Below are positions 1 to 7,818 of a DNA stretch of 15,962 bases, piece after piece (within the stretch, counting starts at the first letter, position 1; every line of letters begins with the position of its first letter). A model generated the notes under the pieces. That model did no database searches and was not told the origin of the DNA. It worked only from the letters and a program-made list of their open reading frames with translations. Source of the DNA: Cytophagia bacterium. GTDB lineage: Bacteria; Bacteroidota; Bacteroidia; Cytophagales; Cyclobacteriaceae. A program made the translations under genes and the position numbers. The stretch spans positions 1 through 15,962 of the forward strand of contig JABXIP010000164.1 in assembly GCA_013373005.1 (NCBI GenBank), given 5' to 3'.

Positions 1-485
1 ACCAAAGCCTTGATGGCCGTTCTCAATCCAGGAGCAATATTCACTCCTTGAATGAGACCATCGTTGCCCACAATAGTAAAGGTTAATGCCGTTCCGAAGT
101 CTACAATGATGATGTCTTCCTTATAGAGTAAATGACCCGCAACCGCGTTCGACACGAGGTCTGTACCAATTTGGTACGGCCTTTTGGTTCGCACCGGCAA
201 CTGTTCATAAATCTTCGGCCCTATAAATAAGGGCTCCTTATCAATTAGCGGTCTGGAAAACTCCGAAAGAATGTCATTTAGCTGTGGTACCACTGATGAA
301 ATCACAATGCCATCAACCTCTTCCAGCTTCAGATTAGCTTCCAGAAAGTTGAGTCTGAGAAACATCTCATACTCCATCTTATTCTTTACCGGAAGGGTAT
401 TGAACCTCCATTCATGAATCCACTCACCGTCCTTGTGAATTCCAAAGACAATGTTGGTATTACCGGCATCTATGGCTAAAAGCAT
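1..485 (-). CDS. coaX: Type III pantothenate kinase, CoaX (C-terminal part outside window)
   Basis: The enzyme phosphorylates pantothenate with ATP, the first step of coenzyme A synthesis, in the cytoplasm. My own translation from the ATG at 485 runs 161 codons to the window edge; the family is usually about 240-260 residues, so roughly the last third is missing. Visible family features are the N-terminal phosphate-binding motif DAGNTN (residues 6-11), the GTDLVSNAVAG segment (107-117) carrying the expected catalytic aspartate D109, the ATPase-like DFGTALTF motif (129-136) and the IAPGL segment (150-154). Where many relatives have GADR, this protein has GTDL, with Leu replacing Arg. It lies 78 bp downstream of the amidase gene on the same strand, with a hairpin-rich spacer between. 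Identification is secure from the motifs; truncation is only due to the window. Confidence 0.93.
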   Translation of the reverse strand, partial: MLLAIDAGNTNIVFGIHKDGEWIHEWRFNTLPVKNKMEYEMFLRLNFLEANLKLEEVDGIVISSVVPQLNDILSEFSRPLIDKEPLFIGPKIYEQLPVRTKRPYQIGTDLVSNAVAGHLLYKEDIIIVDFGTALTFTIVGNDGLIQGVNIAPGLRTAIKAL

Positions 486-491
486 ATGGCG

Positions 492-564
492 AGTTTAATG
501 TTTAAAGTTCAAAGTTTAATATGTCTCATGCTAAACTTTGAACCTGAAACCTGGAACTTTAAAC
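492..564. repeat. Two mutually exclusive hairpins between the amidase gene and coaX
   Basis: The spacer contains nested inverted repeats. GTTCAAAGTTTA at 507-518 pairs perfectly with TAAACTTTGAAC at 532-543 (12-bp stem, 13-nt loop). GTTTAAAGTTC at 500-510 pairs perfectly with GAACTTTAAAC at 554-564 (11 bp), enclosing the region. The two left arms share 507-510, so they compete in full form. The outer arm reaches the last base of the amidase stop codon (564-566). Stems are A/T-rich and no clean U-tract follows, so this is not a canonical intrinsic terminator. It may still end amidase transcripts or protect their 3' end. GTTCAAAGTTTA-type sequences recall low-complexity intergenic repeats I associate with Bacteroidota, but that is from memory. 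Confidence 0.6.
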
Positions 565-2255
565 TAATCGATAAACTTAGGTGGATGCTGCTCATCGAAG
601 TCGGTTGCCTCCTGATAAGCTCTGGCCACGCTCAAAATAGTTGCCTCATCGAACAAATTGCCAATGAAGGAAATACTGGTTGGACTACCCTGACCATTGT
701 AACCATTCTTCAACACTACACAAGGATGTCCTGTGAGGTTAGTTGTGAGCAACTGAGAGCCGCCAAAGCTCGGAGTAACAATTACATCGTATTCCTTCAT
801 TAAGGCATTCACTTTCTCTACAAGCTCATACCGAGCACGGTTGGCATTGATATAATCTACAGCCGATGTAAATCTGGCCGCTCTGAAGAGGTTGGGCCAT
901 GCCCCAGCATTTTGTCTCACCAAAAGCGAGTCTCTATCTGAACGAGTAAGCGCATCGAAGGCCGCAGCAGCTTCAGCAGTAAGAATAGCCTGCATTCCAC
1001 CAAAAGGCATATCAGAAACCCATTCAACGGGCTCCAATTTGGCACCCAGGCTCTTCAGTACTTCCAAAGAAATTGAATCATTCGCCCTTTGCGAACCTCT
1101 TCCAGCATCGAAGTAACTCTTCAAATATCCCACTCTCAACTTAGATAAATCGGCCTTTCCGGTATAGTTAAAAGGGTGATTCTGAACTGTCAAGTCTTTA
1201 TTGTCTTCTCCTCTAATCACATCCAAGACAAGAGCACAGTCCAAAGCAGAACGAGTCATTGGACCGATCTTATCCATGGTCCAGCTCAAGGCCATAGCTC
1301 CTGCACGGCTTACTCTTCCGAAGGTAGGTCTTAGGCCGGTAACACCATTTCGGGTTGATGGAGAAACGATGGAGCCTAAAGTCTCAGTACCCAAAGCAAA
1401 AGGCACCAAACCTGCCGCTGTGGTTGAACCAGAGCCTGCACTCGAACCACTTGATCCCTGCTCTAAATTCCAAGGGTTTCTAGTTGTTCCCCCATACCAA
1501 ACATCTCCCATGGCCAAGGCGCCAAGGGTCAATTTAGCTATCAAAACAGCTCCGGCATCGTCCAATTTCTTCACTACGGTAGCCAGTTCATCTCCTCTGT
1601 TCTGGTCTTTATAAGGCCCAGCACCCCAAGTAGTTTTGTAGTCTGGCACCGACATCAAATCTTTAGCTCCGAAAGGAATACCATGCAATGGCCCCAGATA
1701 GGTGCCATTCTTCAACAAATCATCAGCTTTCTTGGCCTGAGCCATGGCTCTATCTTCAGTGATGGTAATTACTGCCTGAAGTTCATCGCCATGCTTTTTG
1801 AGCCGTTCGATAAAAAATTGGGTCAGTTCTACTGAAGTGATTTTTCTCTCTTTGATCAAACTCGAGAGTTGTGCCACTGTGTAAAAAGCCAGGTCATTCT
1901 TATTGGCCGGCATCTGCACGTTGGTTGGTAGTTCCCAGTTCGAAGCTCTCTGAGTTGTCGGAATTGCCTTTCCGGTATGCTGAGGCCTGAAAGTGAAAGC
2001 AGGCGGAACACTGTTGTCTATTTCATATTGATGAAGTTCTTTAATACCTGACAAAGTCTGGTTGACATTTCTCAAAAGCATATCGATCTCATCTTGATTG
2101 AAATTCAAATCCATAATTTTTTGAGCAGCCTGAATGTCTGAGGCTTCAACGCCATCACTCTGTACCCAGCTGATACCGGCAAAAACACTTATTCCCATGA
2201 CACCGGCAGCCACCAGACTTTTGGTATTGGTTAGAAAAGACAGTCGATTCTTCAT
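564..2255 (-). CDS. Exported amidase-signature family enzyme
   Basis: This 563-residue protein belongs to the amidase-signature (AS) hydrolases, which cleave amide bonds with a Ser-cisSer-Lys triad. The expected residues are present: K198 in GIPFGAKD, the cis-serine S271 in GSSAGSGS (270-277), and nucleophile S295 in GTETLGSIVSP. The usual Arg after the nucleophile (GGSIR) is Val here. GatA-like segments such as GLVPFALGTETLG and TGLRP are recognisable, but there are no gatB or gatC neighbours. The N-terminus has basic residues then a hydrophobic stretch (about 13-31) ending near VEA-SD (36-40), which looks like a signal peptide. Residues 40-120 form an extra N-terminal segment before the AS core. 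This suggests a periplasmic or surface enzyme of unknown substrate, not the Glu-tRNA amidotransferase. The family is certain; substrate and exact cleavage site are not. Confidence 0.88.
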   Translation of the reverse strand: MKNRLSFLTNTKSLVAAGVMGISVFAGISWVQSDGVEASDIQAAQKIMDLNFNQDEIDMLLRNVNQTLSGIKELHQYEIDNSVPPAFTFRPQHTGKAIPTTQRASNWELPTNVQMPANKNDLAFYTVAQLSSLIKERKITSVELTQFFIERLKKHGDELQAVITITEDRAMAQAKKADDLLKNGTYLGPLHGIPFGAKDLMSVPDYKTTWGAGPYKDQNRGDELATVVKKLDDAGAVLIAKLTLGALAMGDVWYGGTTRNPWNLEQGSSGSSAGSGSTTAAGLVPFALGTETLGSIVSPSTRNGVTGLRPTFGRVSRAGAMALSWTMDKIGPMTRSALDCALVLDVIRGEDNKDLTVQNHPFNYTGKADLSKLRVGYLKSYFDAGRGSQRANDSISLEVLKSLGAKLEPVEWVSDMPFGGMQAILTAEAAAAFDALTRSDRDSLLVRQNAGAWPNLFRAARFTSAVDYINANRARYELVEKVNALMKEYDVIVTPSFGGSQLLTTNLTGHPCVVLKNGYNGQGSPTSISFIGNLFDEATILSVARAYQEATDFDEQHPPKFID

Positions 2256-2274
2256 CTTGATATTGGTTATACTT

Positions 2275-2282
2275 TAGTTTTG
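2275..2282 (+). promoter_or_regulatory. Candidate -7 element for the membrane protein/DinB pair
   Basis: TAGTTTTG matches the Bacteroidota -7 consensus TAnnTTTG exactly and lies 50 bp before the ATG at 2333, in the 77-bp divergent spacer. A good -33 TTTG at the usual distance of about 19 bp is absent; the nearest TTG (2257-2259) is only 15 bp upstream, inside the 5' end of the amidase region. It is therefore a plausible but unconfirmed promoter. Confidence 0.35.
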
Positions 2283-2332
2283 TAGTCTTGAGTTAAATTC
2301 AACATTTAGAATTCACATAAGTTATATAATCG

Positions 2333-2746
2333 ATGGGGACACCACAAAGTTTATTTCCACAATGGATGCGAGGATTTTTACTAGCAGCCGCAGCCTACAA
2401 TATTCTATGGGGTGTTTTCATAGGCTGGTTTCCAGAAACCTTCTTTCACTGGGTTACAGAAACGGTATGCGAAACACCATCTGTAATTACCTGGCAGGGA
2501 AGAGGTGTTTTATTAATGGCAGTCATTTACCTGACCTGTGCTATTCATCCGGGTAAATATTGGTTCCTTATTCTATTCGGAAGCATTACAAAAATTGCAG
2601 GAGCCATCTGGTTTTACTTTGCCATTTTAGAAACTGAAGTTGGAAAAAGAGGAGCCTTCCACCTGCTCATGAATGATCTGATTTGGGTGCCTCTGCTCCT
2701 ATGGATTACATATCAGGCCTATCAGTATAAAAAGCTTAAGCCATGA
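2333..2746 (+). CDS. Small four-helix integral membrane protein, unknown function
   Basis: A 137-residue hydrophobic protein with four likely membrane helices at about 12-33, 57-72, 76-99 and 112-128, and a basic C-terminus (YKKLKP). Its pattern (AAAYNILWGVFIGWFP near the start, then LLMNDLIWVPLLLWI near the end) resembles small Bacteroidota membrane proteins that databases sometimes label 'alkyl hydroperoxide reductase'. I see no peroxiredoxin cysteine motif, so I regard that label as a misannotation and assign no function. Two cysteines (C46, C69) are present without a CxxC arrangement. The stop codon overlaps the next gene's start (ATGA at 2743-2746), so it is probably co-translated with the DinB-fold protein. 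An exact TAnnTTTG element lies 50 bp upstream. Confidence 0.85.
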   Translation: MGTPQSLFPQWMRGFLLAAAAYNILWGVFIGWFPETFFHWVTETVCETPSVITWQGRGVLLMAVIYLTCAIHPGKYWFLILFGSITKIAGAIWFYFAILETEVGKRGAFHLLMNDLIWVPLLLWITYQAYQYKKLKP

Positions 2747-3189
2747 AAGAACATTTCACAAGACTCTTTGAATATAACCTTTGGGCGAACAAAAAATTCT
2801 CTGAAGTGCTAAGAGCAAATGCATTTCAGAATCCCAAAATTCTAAAGTTTGTTTCTCACATAGCCAATGCTCAAATCATTTGGCTAAGCCGAATCAAGGA
2901 TGAAGGTTCCTCAGTGGGTGTATGGGCAGAGTATAATCTCAAAGAAGCGCTTGAACTATTGGAGAGTTCTAGTCAAAACTGGCTGGATTATATCTATTCA
3001 GGAGCTAAAATTGATGGGGTAATCAGCTATAAAAACTCAAGAGGGCAAGCATTTGAAAGTCGAGCAGCAGATATTCTCACTCATGTGGCCAATCATGGCA
3101 CTCACCACAGAGGCCAAATTGCCTTAATGCTGCGCGAAGAGAATATTGCACCTCCCGCCTCTGACTTTATTTTTTACGTTCGGGCTTAA
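2743..3189 (+). CDS. DinB-superfamily four-helix-bundle protein
   Basis: A 148-residue cytoplasmic protein of the DinB/YfiT-like superfamily, metal-binding four-helix bundles that include thiol S-transferases and many members of unknown role. The N-terminus FTRLFEYNLWANKKF is typical, and the three expected metal-ligand histidines are visible: H39 in the FVSHIANAQIIWL segment, and H118 and H122 in HVANHGTHHRGQ. Length is normal for the family. Its ATG lies within the stop of the upstream membrane protein (ATGA), implying translational coupling. Its stop (3187-3189) overlaps the stop of the convergent outer-membrane gene. The name reflects homology to the Bacillus damage-inducible DinB, not to E. 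coli DNA polymerase IV; a DNA-damage role here is not shown. Confidence 0.9.
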   Translation: MKEHFTRLFEYNLWANKKFSEVLRANAFQNPKILKFVSHIANAQIIWLSRIKDEGSSVGVWAEYNLKEALELLESSSQNWLDYIYSGAKIDGVISYKNSRGQAFESRAADILTHVANHGTHHRGQIALMLREENIAPPASDFIFYVRA

Positions 3190-4682
3190 AAAAAGATGAA
3201 TTTCTTCCTTTTGTAAAGTGGAGTTCTTTGCTTCCTTACGAACGCTGAACCAGTTTTGGAGCTACCAAAGCAGTAAGGCTTGGTAGCATTGGCCTTGAGT
3301 TGATTGAGGTTAATGCTAAAGAAGAAACCCATCGATTTCTTCTCTGAAGCAAAGAGAGTTCCCAAGGTATGAGTGCCTAGTGTTATTGGACCATATCTAG
3401 CCGCTAGTCCTACCTCCGTATCTCCTTCAAAGTTGTAGAATATAGGCAAATACAAACCATAATGCCCTGTTTCATACCTAGGTGCAGCTGTAATGCTATT
3501 GGCATAACTCACCTTATAATCGGCTGGCATGAGCCAACTCAAATCTGCTACAGCCGCTACATTGATAAAAAAGTTGTTACCGAAGTTATAATCATAATTC
3601 AGGCGAAAAGCGGTGGGCATACTCACAGTGTACTCGCCACTTGCATCTGCTATTTGCAAGAAGGTTCCTAGAGAATCACGAAGTTCTCTGAAACTGCCAA
3701 TACCATCTAGCCGAGTGTCTAAATTGAGGATATTGGCATTTGGATCCAGACCATTAGCTATAAATGAGGCCGATCCTTGTTCCAGTTTCATAACTCCAAT
3801 ATCAGTAATAGAAGCGCTTACTCGGAACTCATACGTAATGTCCTTATTCAAACTGGTATGTGCCCTGGTCTTCGGGTCGGCTCTATACACCACTCTTTCG
3901 TATACCAGACCAATATCTGCTCCACCAAATGTCAATCCAGCACCCTTGGGAAGAACTCTCATTTCTTCCACACCATCAAACTGCTCATATCTATCGAGGT
4001 TAGAGGAATATCCTGCTGCTAAGTCGAAGGTTGTTAAATCGACTATGCCGTTATTATCGATTGAATAATCAGCATCGCTGAGGTCTAACCACAAATGTCC
4101 GGTTGGATTAACAGCTTTTAGAGTTATCCCCATCTTCCATCGGTGAAAACCATCATCTTTTAGTAGGCCTCCGTAAGTAAAAGCAAACTCCTGCCAAGCC
4201 ATTGTCGATAGCTTCAAGGATTCATTAAAATAAGAGTTATCTAAAAATGGCGGTGAGTTAAACCTATTGATTTGGTACACGAAATTGGGTGAAATGTCGG
4301 TTCCATTGGCCATGGCCCTAACCTTATATTGAAAAGCTATGCCTCGATTTCGTGAAAGTGAAAGTAGAGCTGAAATTCCTCCTAGTGATGCATTACCCAT
4401 AGCATATCTTTCCTGAAAGCTTTCCTGTCGCACCAGCCCACTTCCTCCTCCTTCAGACCTGGTGAGCACCGCTATATCATTGGCTACATAGAAGTTACCA
4501 TTGATAAGACTAAAGTCGAATTTATAAGGTGAGTTCGCTACCATGGCTGGCTGATTTCTGACACCAATAATACCCGAAAAGTCAGAATTGATGTATCCGT
4601 TAAATTGCTGTCCATGAACAATTAAAGAACCCGAAAACCAGAGCGTTATGAAGAAGAGTACAGGTCTACTAAAAATCATCAT
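3186..4682 (-). CDS. Predicted outer-membrane protein, DUF5723-like
   Basis: A 498-residue protein with a signal peptide (MMIFSRPVLFFITLWFSGSL, cleavage likely near HGQ at 23-25). The mature part is rich in alternating aromatic/polar strands and glycines, as expected for an outer-membrane beta-barrel. The mature N-terminus (INSDFSGIIGVRNQPAMVANSPYKFDF, in part) with a FSGI..NQPA..ANSPYKFD pattern resembles the Bacteroidota-specific DUF5723 family; I recall this and cannot search it. After the last strand-like segment (MGFFFSINLNQL) there is a basic tail of about 30 residues ending KRKKFIFF, unusual for a barrel terminus. Function is unknown. It converges on the DinB-fold gene with a 4-bp stop overlap. 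Two adjacent ATGs (4682, 4679) could both start it; the upstream one is given. Confidence 0.8.
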   Translation of the reverse strand: MMIFSRPVLFFITLWFSGSLIVHGQQFNGYINSDFSGIIGVRNQPAMVANSPYKFDFSLINGNFYVANDIAVLTRSEGGGSGLVRQESFQERYAMGNASLGGISALLSLSRNRGIAFQYKVRAMANGTDISPNFVYQINRFNSPPFLDNSYFNESLKLSTMAWQEFAFTYGGLLKDDGFHRWKMGITLKAVNPTGHLWLDLSDADYSIDNNGIVDLTTFDLAAGYSSNLDRYEQFDGVEEMRVLPKGAGLTFGGADIGLVYERVVYRADPKTRAHTSLNKDITYEFRVSASITDIGVMKLEQGSASFIANGLDPNANILNLDTRLDGIGSFRELRDSLGTFLQIADASGEYTVSMPTAFRLNYDYNFGNNFFINVAAVADLSWLMPADYKVSYANSITAAPRYETGHYGLYLPIFYNFEGDTEVGLAARYGPITLGTHTLGTLFASEKKSMGFFFSINLNQLKANATKPYCFGSSKTGSAFVRKQRTPLYKRKKFIFF

Positions 4683-4729
4683 GTTTTATTCAAAGCCTTC
4701 AATGATTTTCAATTCTCTTCCCATTCTTC

Positions 4730-4737
4730 CAAAATTA
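4730..4737 (-). promoter_or_regulatory. Candidate -7 element for the outer-membrane protein gene
   Basis: On the minus strand this reads TAATTTTG, an exact TAnnTTTG match about 48 bp upstream of the ATG at 4682. No TTTG is seen about 19 bp further upstream, so the call rests on the -7 box and its position alone. Confidence 0.35.
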
Positions 4738-4868
4738 AGTGGAAATCTTTAAGGTCAGCGGTTTTATATTGGCCTCAAAATGCTCAGCGAAACTTTACGC
4801 TGAATAACAAGGCAACAAAACCCATACTTACTCCTAGCAGACGTAAATAAATACAAATTATTGCATAT

Positions 4869-4894
4869 GCAGCCTTCGCTCTCTAGAAGGCTGC
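4869..4894 (+). other. Perfect 9-bp hairpin in the polA upstream region
   Basis: GCAGCCTTC (4869-4877) pairs with GAAGGCTGC (4886-4894) across an 8-nt loop and is followed by TTT on the plus strand. It is the most G/C-rich structure in this spacer. As both flanking genes diverge, no annotated gene needs a terminator here. It could terminate a short plus-strand transcript or act in a long polA leader. The following U-run is only three bases, so terminator activity is uncertain. Confidence 0.55.
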
Positions 4895-4969
4895 TTTCGA
4901 ATTCACTCTTTAACTCATTGCTCAAAACAACTCATTCAGAAGTCACTAATTAGCAGCAAAACATTTTCC

Positions 4970-4977
4970 TGACTTTG
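4970..4977 (+). promoter_or_regulatory. Near-consensus -7 element for polA
   Basis: TGACTTTG differs by one base from TAnnTTTG and is followed by CA, as in the uvrA box. It ends 23 bp before the polA ATG, predicting a short leader of about 16-18 nt. No TTTG is found at the expected upstream spacing. Confidence 0.35.
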
Positions 4978-5000
4978 CATGAAAGATTTACCTTTATGGA

Positions 5001-7814
5001 ATGAGTAAACCCGAGAAGTCCCTCTTCTTGCTAGACGCCATGGCGCTCATTTACAGAGCCCATTTCGCCTTCAGCAAAAACCCAAGAATCAATTCAAAAG
5101 GCCTGAATACCGGAGCCCCTTTTGGCTTCACCAATAGCCTTTATGAAATCATTGAGAAAAGAAAACCCACTCATATTGGTGTAGCATTCGATACCAGCGC
5201 GCCTACCTTCAGACATATTGAATACAGCGAGTATAAGGCTCAGCGTGAAGAAACTCCTGAAGACATTAAAATAGGGACACCCATTGTGAAAGACATTGTT
5301 CGGGCATTTAACATTCCGGTACTGGAATTGGATGGGTTCGAGGCCGATGATGTTATTGGCACACTAGCTAAAAGGGCGGCCAGAGCCGGTTTTGAGGTGT
5401 TTATGATGACTCCTGATAAAGACTATGGCCAGCTGGTTGAAGAGCATGTTTACCTCTACAAACCTGCATTTATGGGCAATGGAGTAGACATTATGGGTGT
5501 ACAGGAAGTGCTGGACAAATGGGATATTGAAAGAATTGACCAAGTAGTTGACATGCTTGGCCTTCAAGGAGACTCTGTCGATAATATTCCGGGAATTCCT
5601 GGAGTTGGCCCTAAAACAGCTTCGAAGCTTTTGAAGGAGTATGGATCAATGGAAGCCATACTGGAACATGCTTCGGAGATAAAAGGGAAAATAGGTGAGA
5701 AAATTGCAGACAATGCAGAGCAGGGTCTTCTCTCCAAAAAACTAGCAAGGATTAATATCGAGGTGCCAATAGAATTCGATGAAAAGGCCTTGGAATATAC
5801 CGGTCCAAATGTAGAAAAACTGAAGGCCATTTTTGAAGACCTGGAGTTCAGAACTACCCTAAAACGAATATTAGGTGAAACTTCAGGAGCAAGTACTGGA
5901 TCAACCCCAAAACCTAAGCCTGTTGCCTCTGAGCAGATGGCACTGTTTGGAGACGCTCCTGCCCTGATAGAAAAAGAAGAAGTTCCTCAGCTAGATGAAA
6001 AACTGAACATCAATACCACCAAACACAACTATCATCTTATTGATACACCTGAGCTGAGAAAGCGACTGATCAAATATCTTTCGGCCCAAAAAGAATTCTG
6101 TTTCGATACAGAAACTGATAGTCTCGAGCCCATTGAAGCCAATATTGTTGGGCTTTCCTTTAGCTATGTTCCTGGTGAAGCCTACTATGTGCCTACACCT
6201 GAAAACAAGGCAGAGGCACAACAGATTCTTGAGGAATTCAGACCGGTGTTTGAAAACGCTGAGATTGGTAAGATTGCCCAAAACGCCAAATACGATGTAC
6301 AGATACTGAAGAATTATGGGGTAGACGTAAGAGGACCAATTTTCGATACCATGATTGCCCATTACCTCATTGACCCCGACACTCGTCACAACATGGATGT
6401 GCTTTCAGAAAACTATCTGAATTACACACCAATTTCAATCACTGAACTCATAGGCAAAAAGAGTGGCCAACAAGGCAATATGAAAGATGTGCCTGTTCAC
6501 AAGGTGGTAGAATATGCGGCAGAAGATGCAGACATTACCCTTCAATTGAAGAACATATTTGCCCCTCAGTTGAATGAAGGTAAAATTCAAAAGCTTTTCG
6601 ATGAGGTTGAAATGCCGCTGATGCATGTTTTGGCCGATGTAGAATACAATGGTGTGAGAATAGATACCGAGACTCTGGCTACCATGTCTAAAGAACTGGA
6701 AGAAGCCAGCGCTAAGGCAGAGAAAGAAATATATGAGCTGGCAGGAGAAGAATTCAATGTAGCATCGCCCAAGCAATTGGGAGTAATTCTCTTTGACAAG
6801 CTTCAGTTGGTAGATAAGCCGAAGAAAACGAAAACAGGTCAGTATGCCACTGGGGAAGACATTCTCTCTAAACTGGCCGTTGAGCACGACATTGCCAACC
6901 GTATTTTGGAGTTCAGGGAATATCAGAAATTGAAATCAACCTATGTAGACGCTTTGCCAAATATGATTAGTCCGGTAGATGGGCTAGTCCATACAGACTA
7001 TCGACAGGCAGTAGCAGCAACCGGTAGGTTGAGTTCCAATAACCCGAACCTTCAGAACATCCCGATCAGAACGGAGAAAGGAAGAGAGATTAGAAAAGCC
7101 TTCATTCCTCGCTCAGAAGACTTTGTTTTAATGGCAGCTGACTACTCTCAAATTGAATTGAGAATTGTAGCAGCATTTGCCAAAGACGAAAGCATGATTG
7201 AAGCTTTCAAGTCGGGTAGAGACATTCACTCCACCACGGCCAGCAAGGTTTTTGGTGTGCCGCTCGAAGAGGTAGACAGAGATATGAGAAGAAAAGCTAA
7301 AGAAGTAAACTTTGGCCTGATCTACGGAATTTCTGCCTTCGGTTTGGCACAGAATATTGGTATTTCCAGAACCGAAGCGCAGCAAATCATCACCGCCTAT
7401 TTCAATGAATTTCCGGGTGTGAAAAGCTATATGGATTCTCAAGTGAACAAAGCTCGCGAATACACCTACGTTGAAACCATTTTAGGTAGAAGAAGGTATC
7501 TCCGAGACATTCATTCCAAGAACATGACAGTTCGTGGCCACGCAGAGCGTAACGCCATAAATGCCCCTATTCAGGGTAGTGCAGCAGACATGATCAAAAT
7601 AGCCATGATCAATATTCATTCATGGATGAACGAAGAAAATCTGAAGTCAAAAATGATCATGCAAGTACACGATGAATTGGTGTTCGATGTACACAAGTCG
7701 GAACTTGAGCTGATGAAAGCCAAGATTCCTGAATTGATGAAGAATGCCATTCAGTTAGATGTACCGATGGATGTGGAAGTTGGTGTGGGCGAAAACTGGC
7801 TCATCGCCCACTAA
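5001..7814 (+). CDS. polA: DNA polymerase I
   Basis: This 937-residue repair and primer-removal polymerase acts in gap filling after excision repair and in Okazaki-fragment maturation. The N-terminal 5' nuclease (about 1-295) shows LLDAMALIYRAHF, DGFEADDVIG, TPDKDYGQLV and the helix-hairpin-helix stretch GIPGVGPKTASKLL. The proofreading domain (about 345-530) keeps all expected residues: D369 and E371 (DTET), D432 (NAKYD), Y505 and D509 (YAAED). The polymerase domain carries motif A ADYSQIELRI (D714), the O-helix RRKAKEVNFGLIYG (F771, Y775) and motif C QVHDELVF (D891, E892). Numbering runs nine residues ahead of E. coli Pol I in the polymerase domain. F771 is the position where Tyr would relax ddNTP discrimination. 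Full length, with all three activities predicted intact. The stop lies 4 bp from the convergent lipoprotein gene's stop. Confidence 0.98.
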   Translation: MSKPEKSLFLLDAMALIYRAHFAFSKNPRINSKGLNTGAPFGFTNSLYEIIEKRKPTHIGVAFDTSAPTFRHIEYSEYKAQREETPEDIKIGTPIVKDIVRAFNIPVLELDGFEADDVIGTLAKRAARAGFEVFMMTPDKDYGQLVEEHVYLYKPAFMGNGVDIMGVQEVLDKWDIERIDQVVDMLGLQGDSVDNIPGIPGVGPKTASKLLKEYGSMEAILEHASEIKGKIGEKIADNAEQGLLSKKLARINIEVPIEFDEKALEYTGPNVEKLKAIFEDLEFRTTLKRILGETSGASTGSTPKPKPVASEQMALFGDAPALIEKEEVPQLDEKLNINTTKHNYHLIDTPELRKRLIKYLSAQKEFCFDTETDSLEPIEANIVGLSFSYVPGEAYYVPTPENKAEAQQILEEFRPVFENAEIGKIAQNAKYDVQILKNYGVDVRGPIFDTMIAHYLIDPDTRHNMDVLSENYLNYTPISITELIGKKSGQQGNMKDVPVHKVVEYAAEDADITLQLKNIFAPQLNEGKIQKLFDEVEMPLMHVLADVEYNGVRIDTETLATMSKELEEASAKAEKEIYELAGEEFNVASPKQLGVILFDKLQLVDKPKKTKTGQYATGEDILSKLAVEHDIANRILEFREYQKLKSTYVDALPNMISPVDGLVHTDYRQAVAATGRLSSNNPNLQNIPIRTEKGREIRKAFIPRSEDFVLMAADYSQIELRIVAAFAKDESMIEAFKSGRDIHSTTASKVFGVPLEEVDRDMRRKAKEVNFGLIYGISAFGLAQNIGISRTEAQQIITAYFNEFPGVKSYMDSQVNKAREYTYVETILGRRRYLRDIHSKNMTVRGHAERNAINAPIQGSAADMIKIAMINIHSWMNEENLKSKMIMQVHDELVFDVHKSELELMKAKIPELMKNAIQLDVPMDVEVGVGENWLIAH

Positions 7815-7818
7815 TCAA

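Larger units (their letters stand above)
4683..5000. other. 318-bp divergent intergenic region upstream of polA
   Basis: No convincing ORF or known RNA family is recognisable here. Contents I can support: a minus-strand TAATTTTG box (4730-4737), a weak 6-bp dyad TCAGCG/CGCTGA (4784-4789/4798-4803, 8-nt loop), the palindrome TGCATATGCA (4862-4871), a perfect 9-bp hairpin (4869-4894), and a near-consensus TGACTTTG box (4970-4977) just before polA. The length is generous for a simple divergent promoter pair, leaving room for a small RNA or a long polA leader, but neither is shown. Confidence 0.6.

Noticed and set aside
486..803. A 105-codon plus-strand reading frame over the end of the amidase gene
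   Set aside because: It is antisense to well-conserved amidase coding sequence and starts in a hairpin-rich repeat; no family features.
2333..2746. Annotation of the small membrane protein as alkyl hydroperoxide reductase
   Set aside because: Four membrane helices and no peroxiredoxin or AhpD cysteine motif; the label seems to be a propagated error.
5991..6887. Several minus-strand reading frames of 70-150 codons inside polA
   Set aside because: They are antisense to conserved proofreading and polymerase domains, are cysteine/phenylalanine-rich as expected for shadow frames, and have no motifs.
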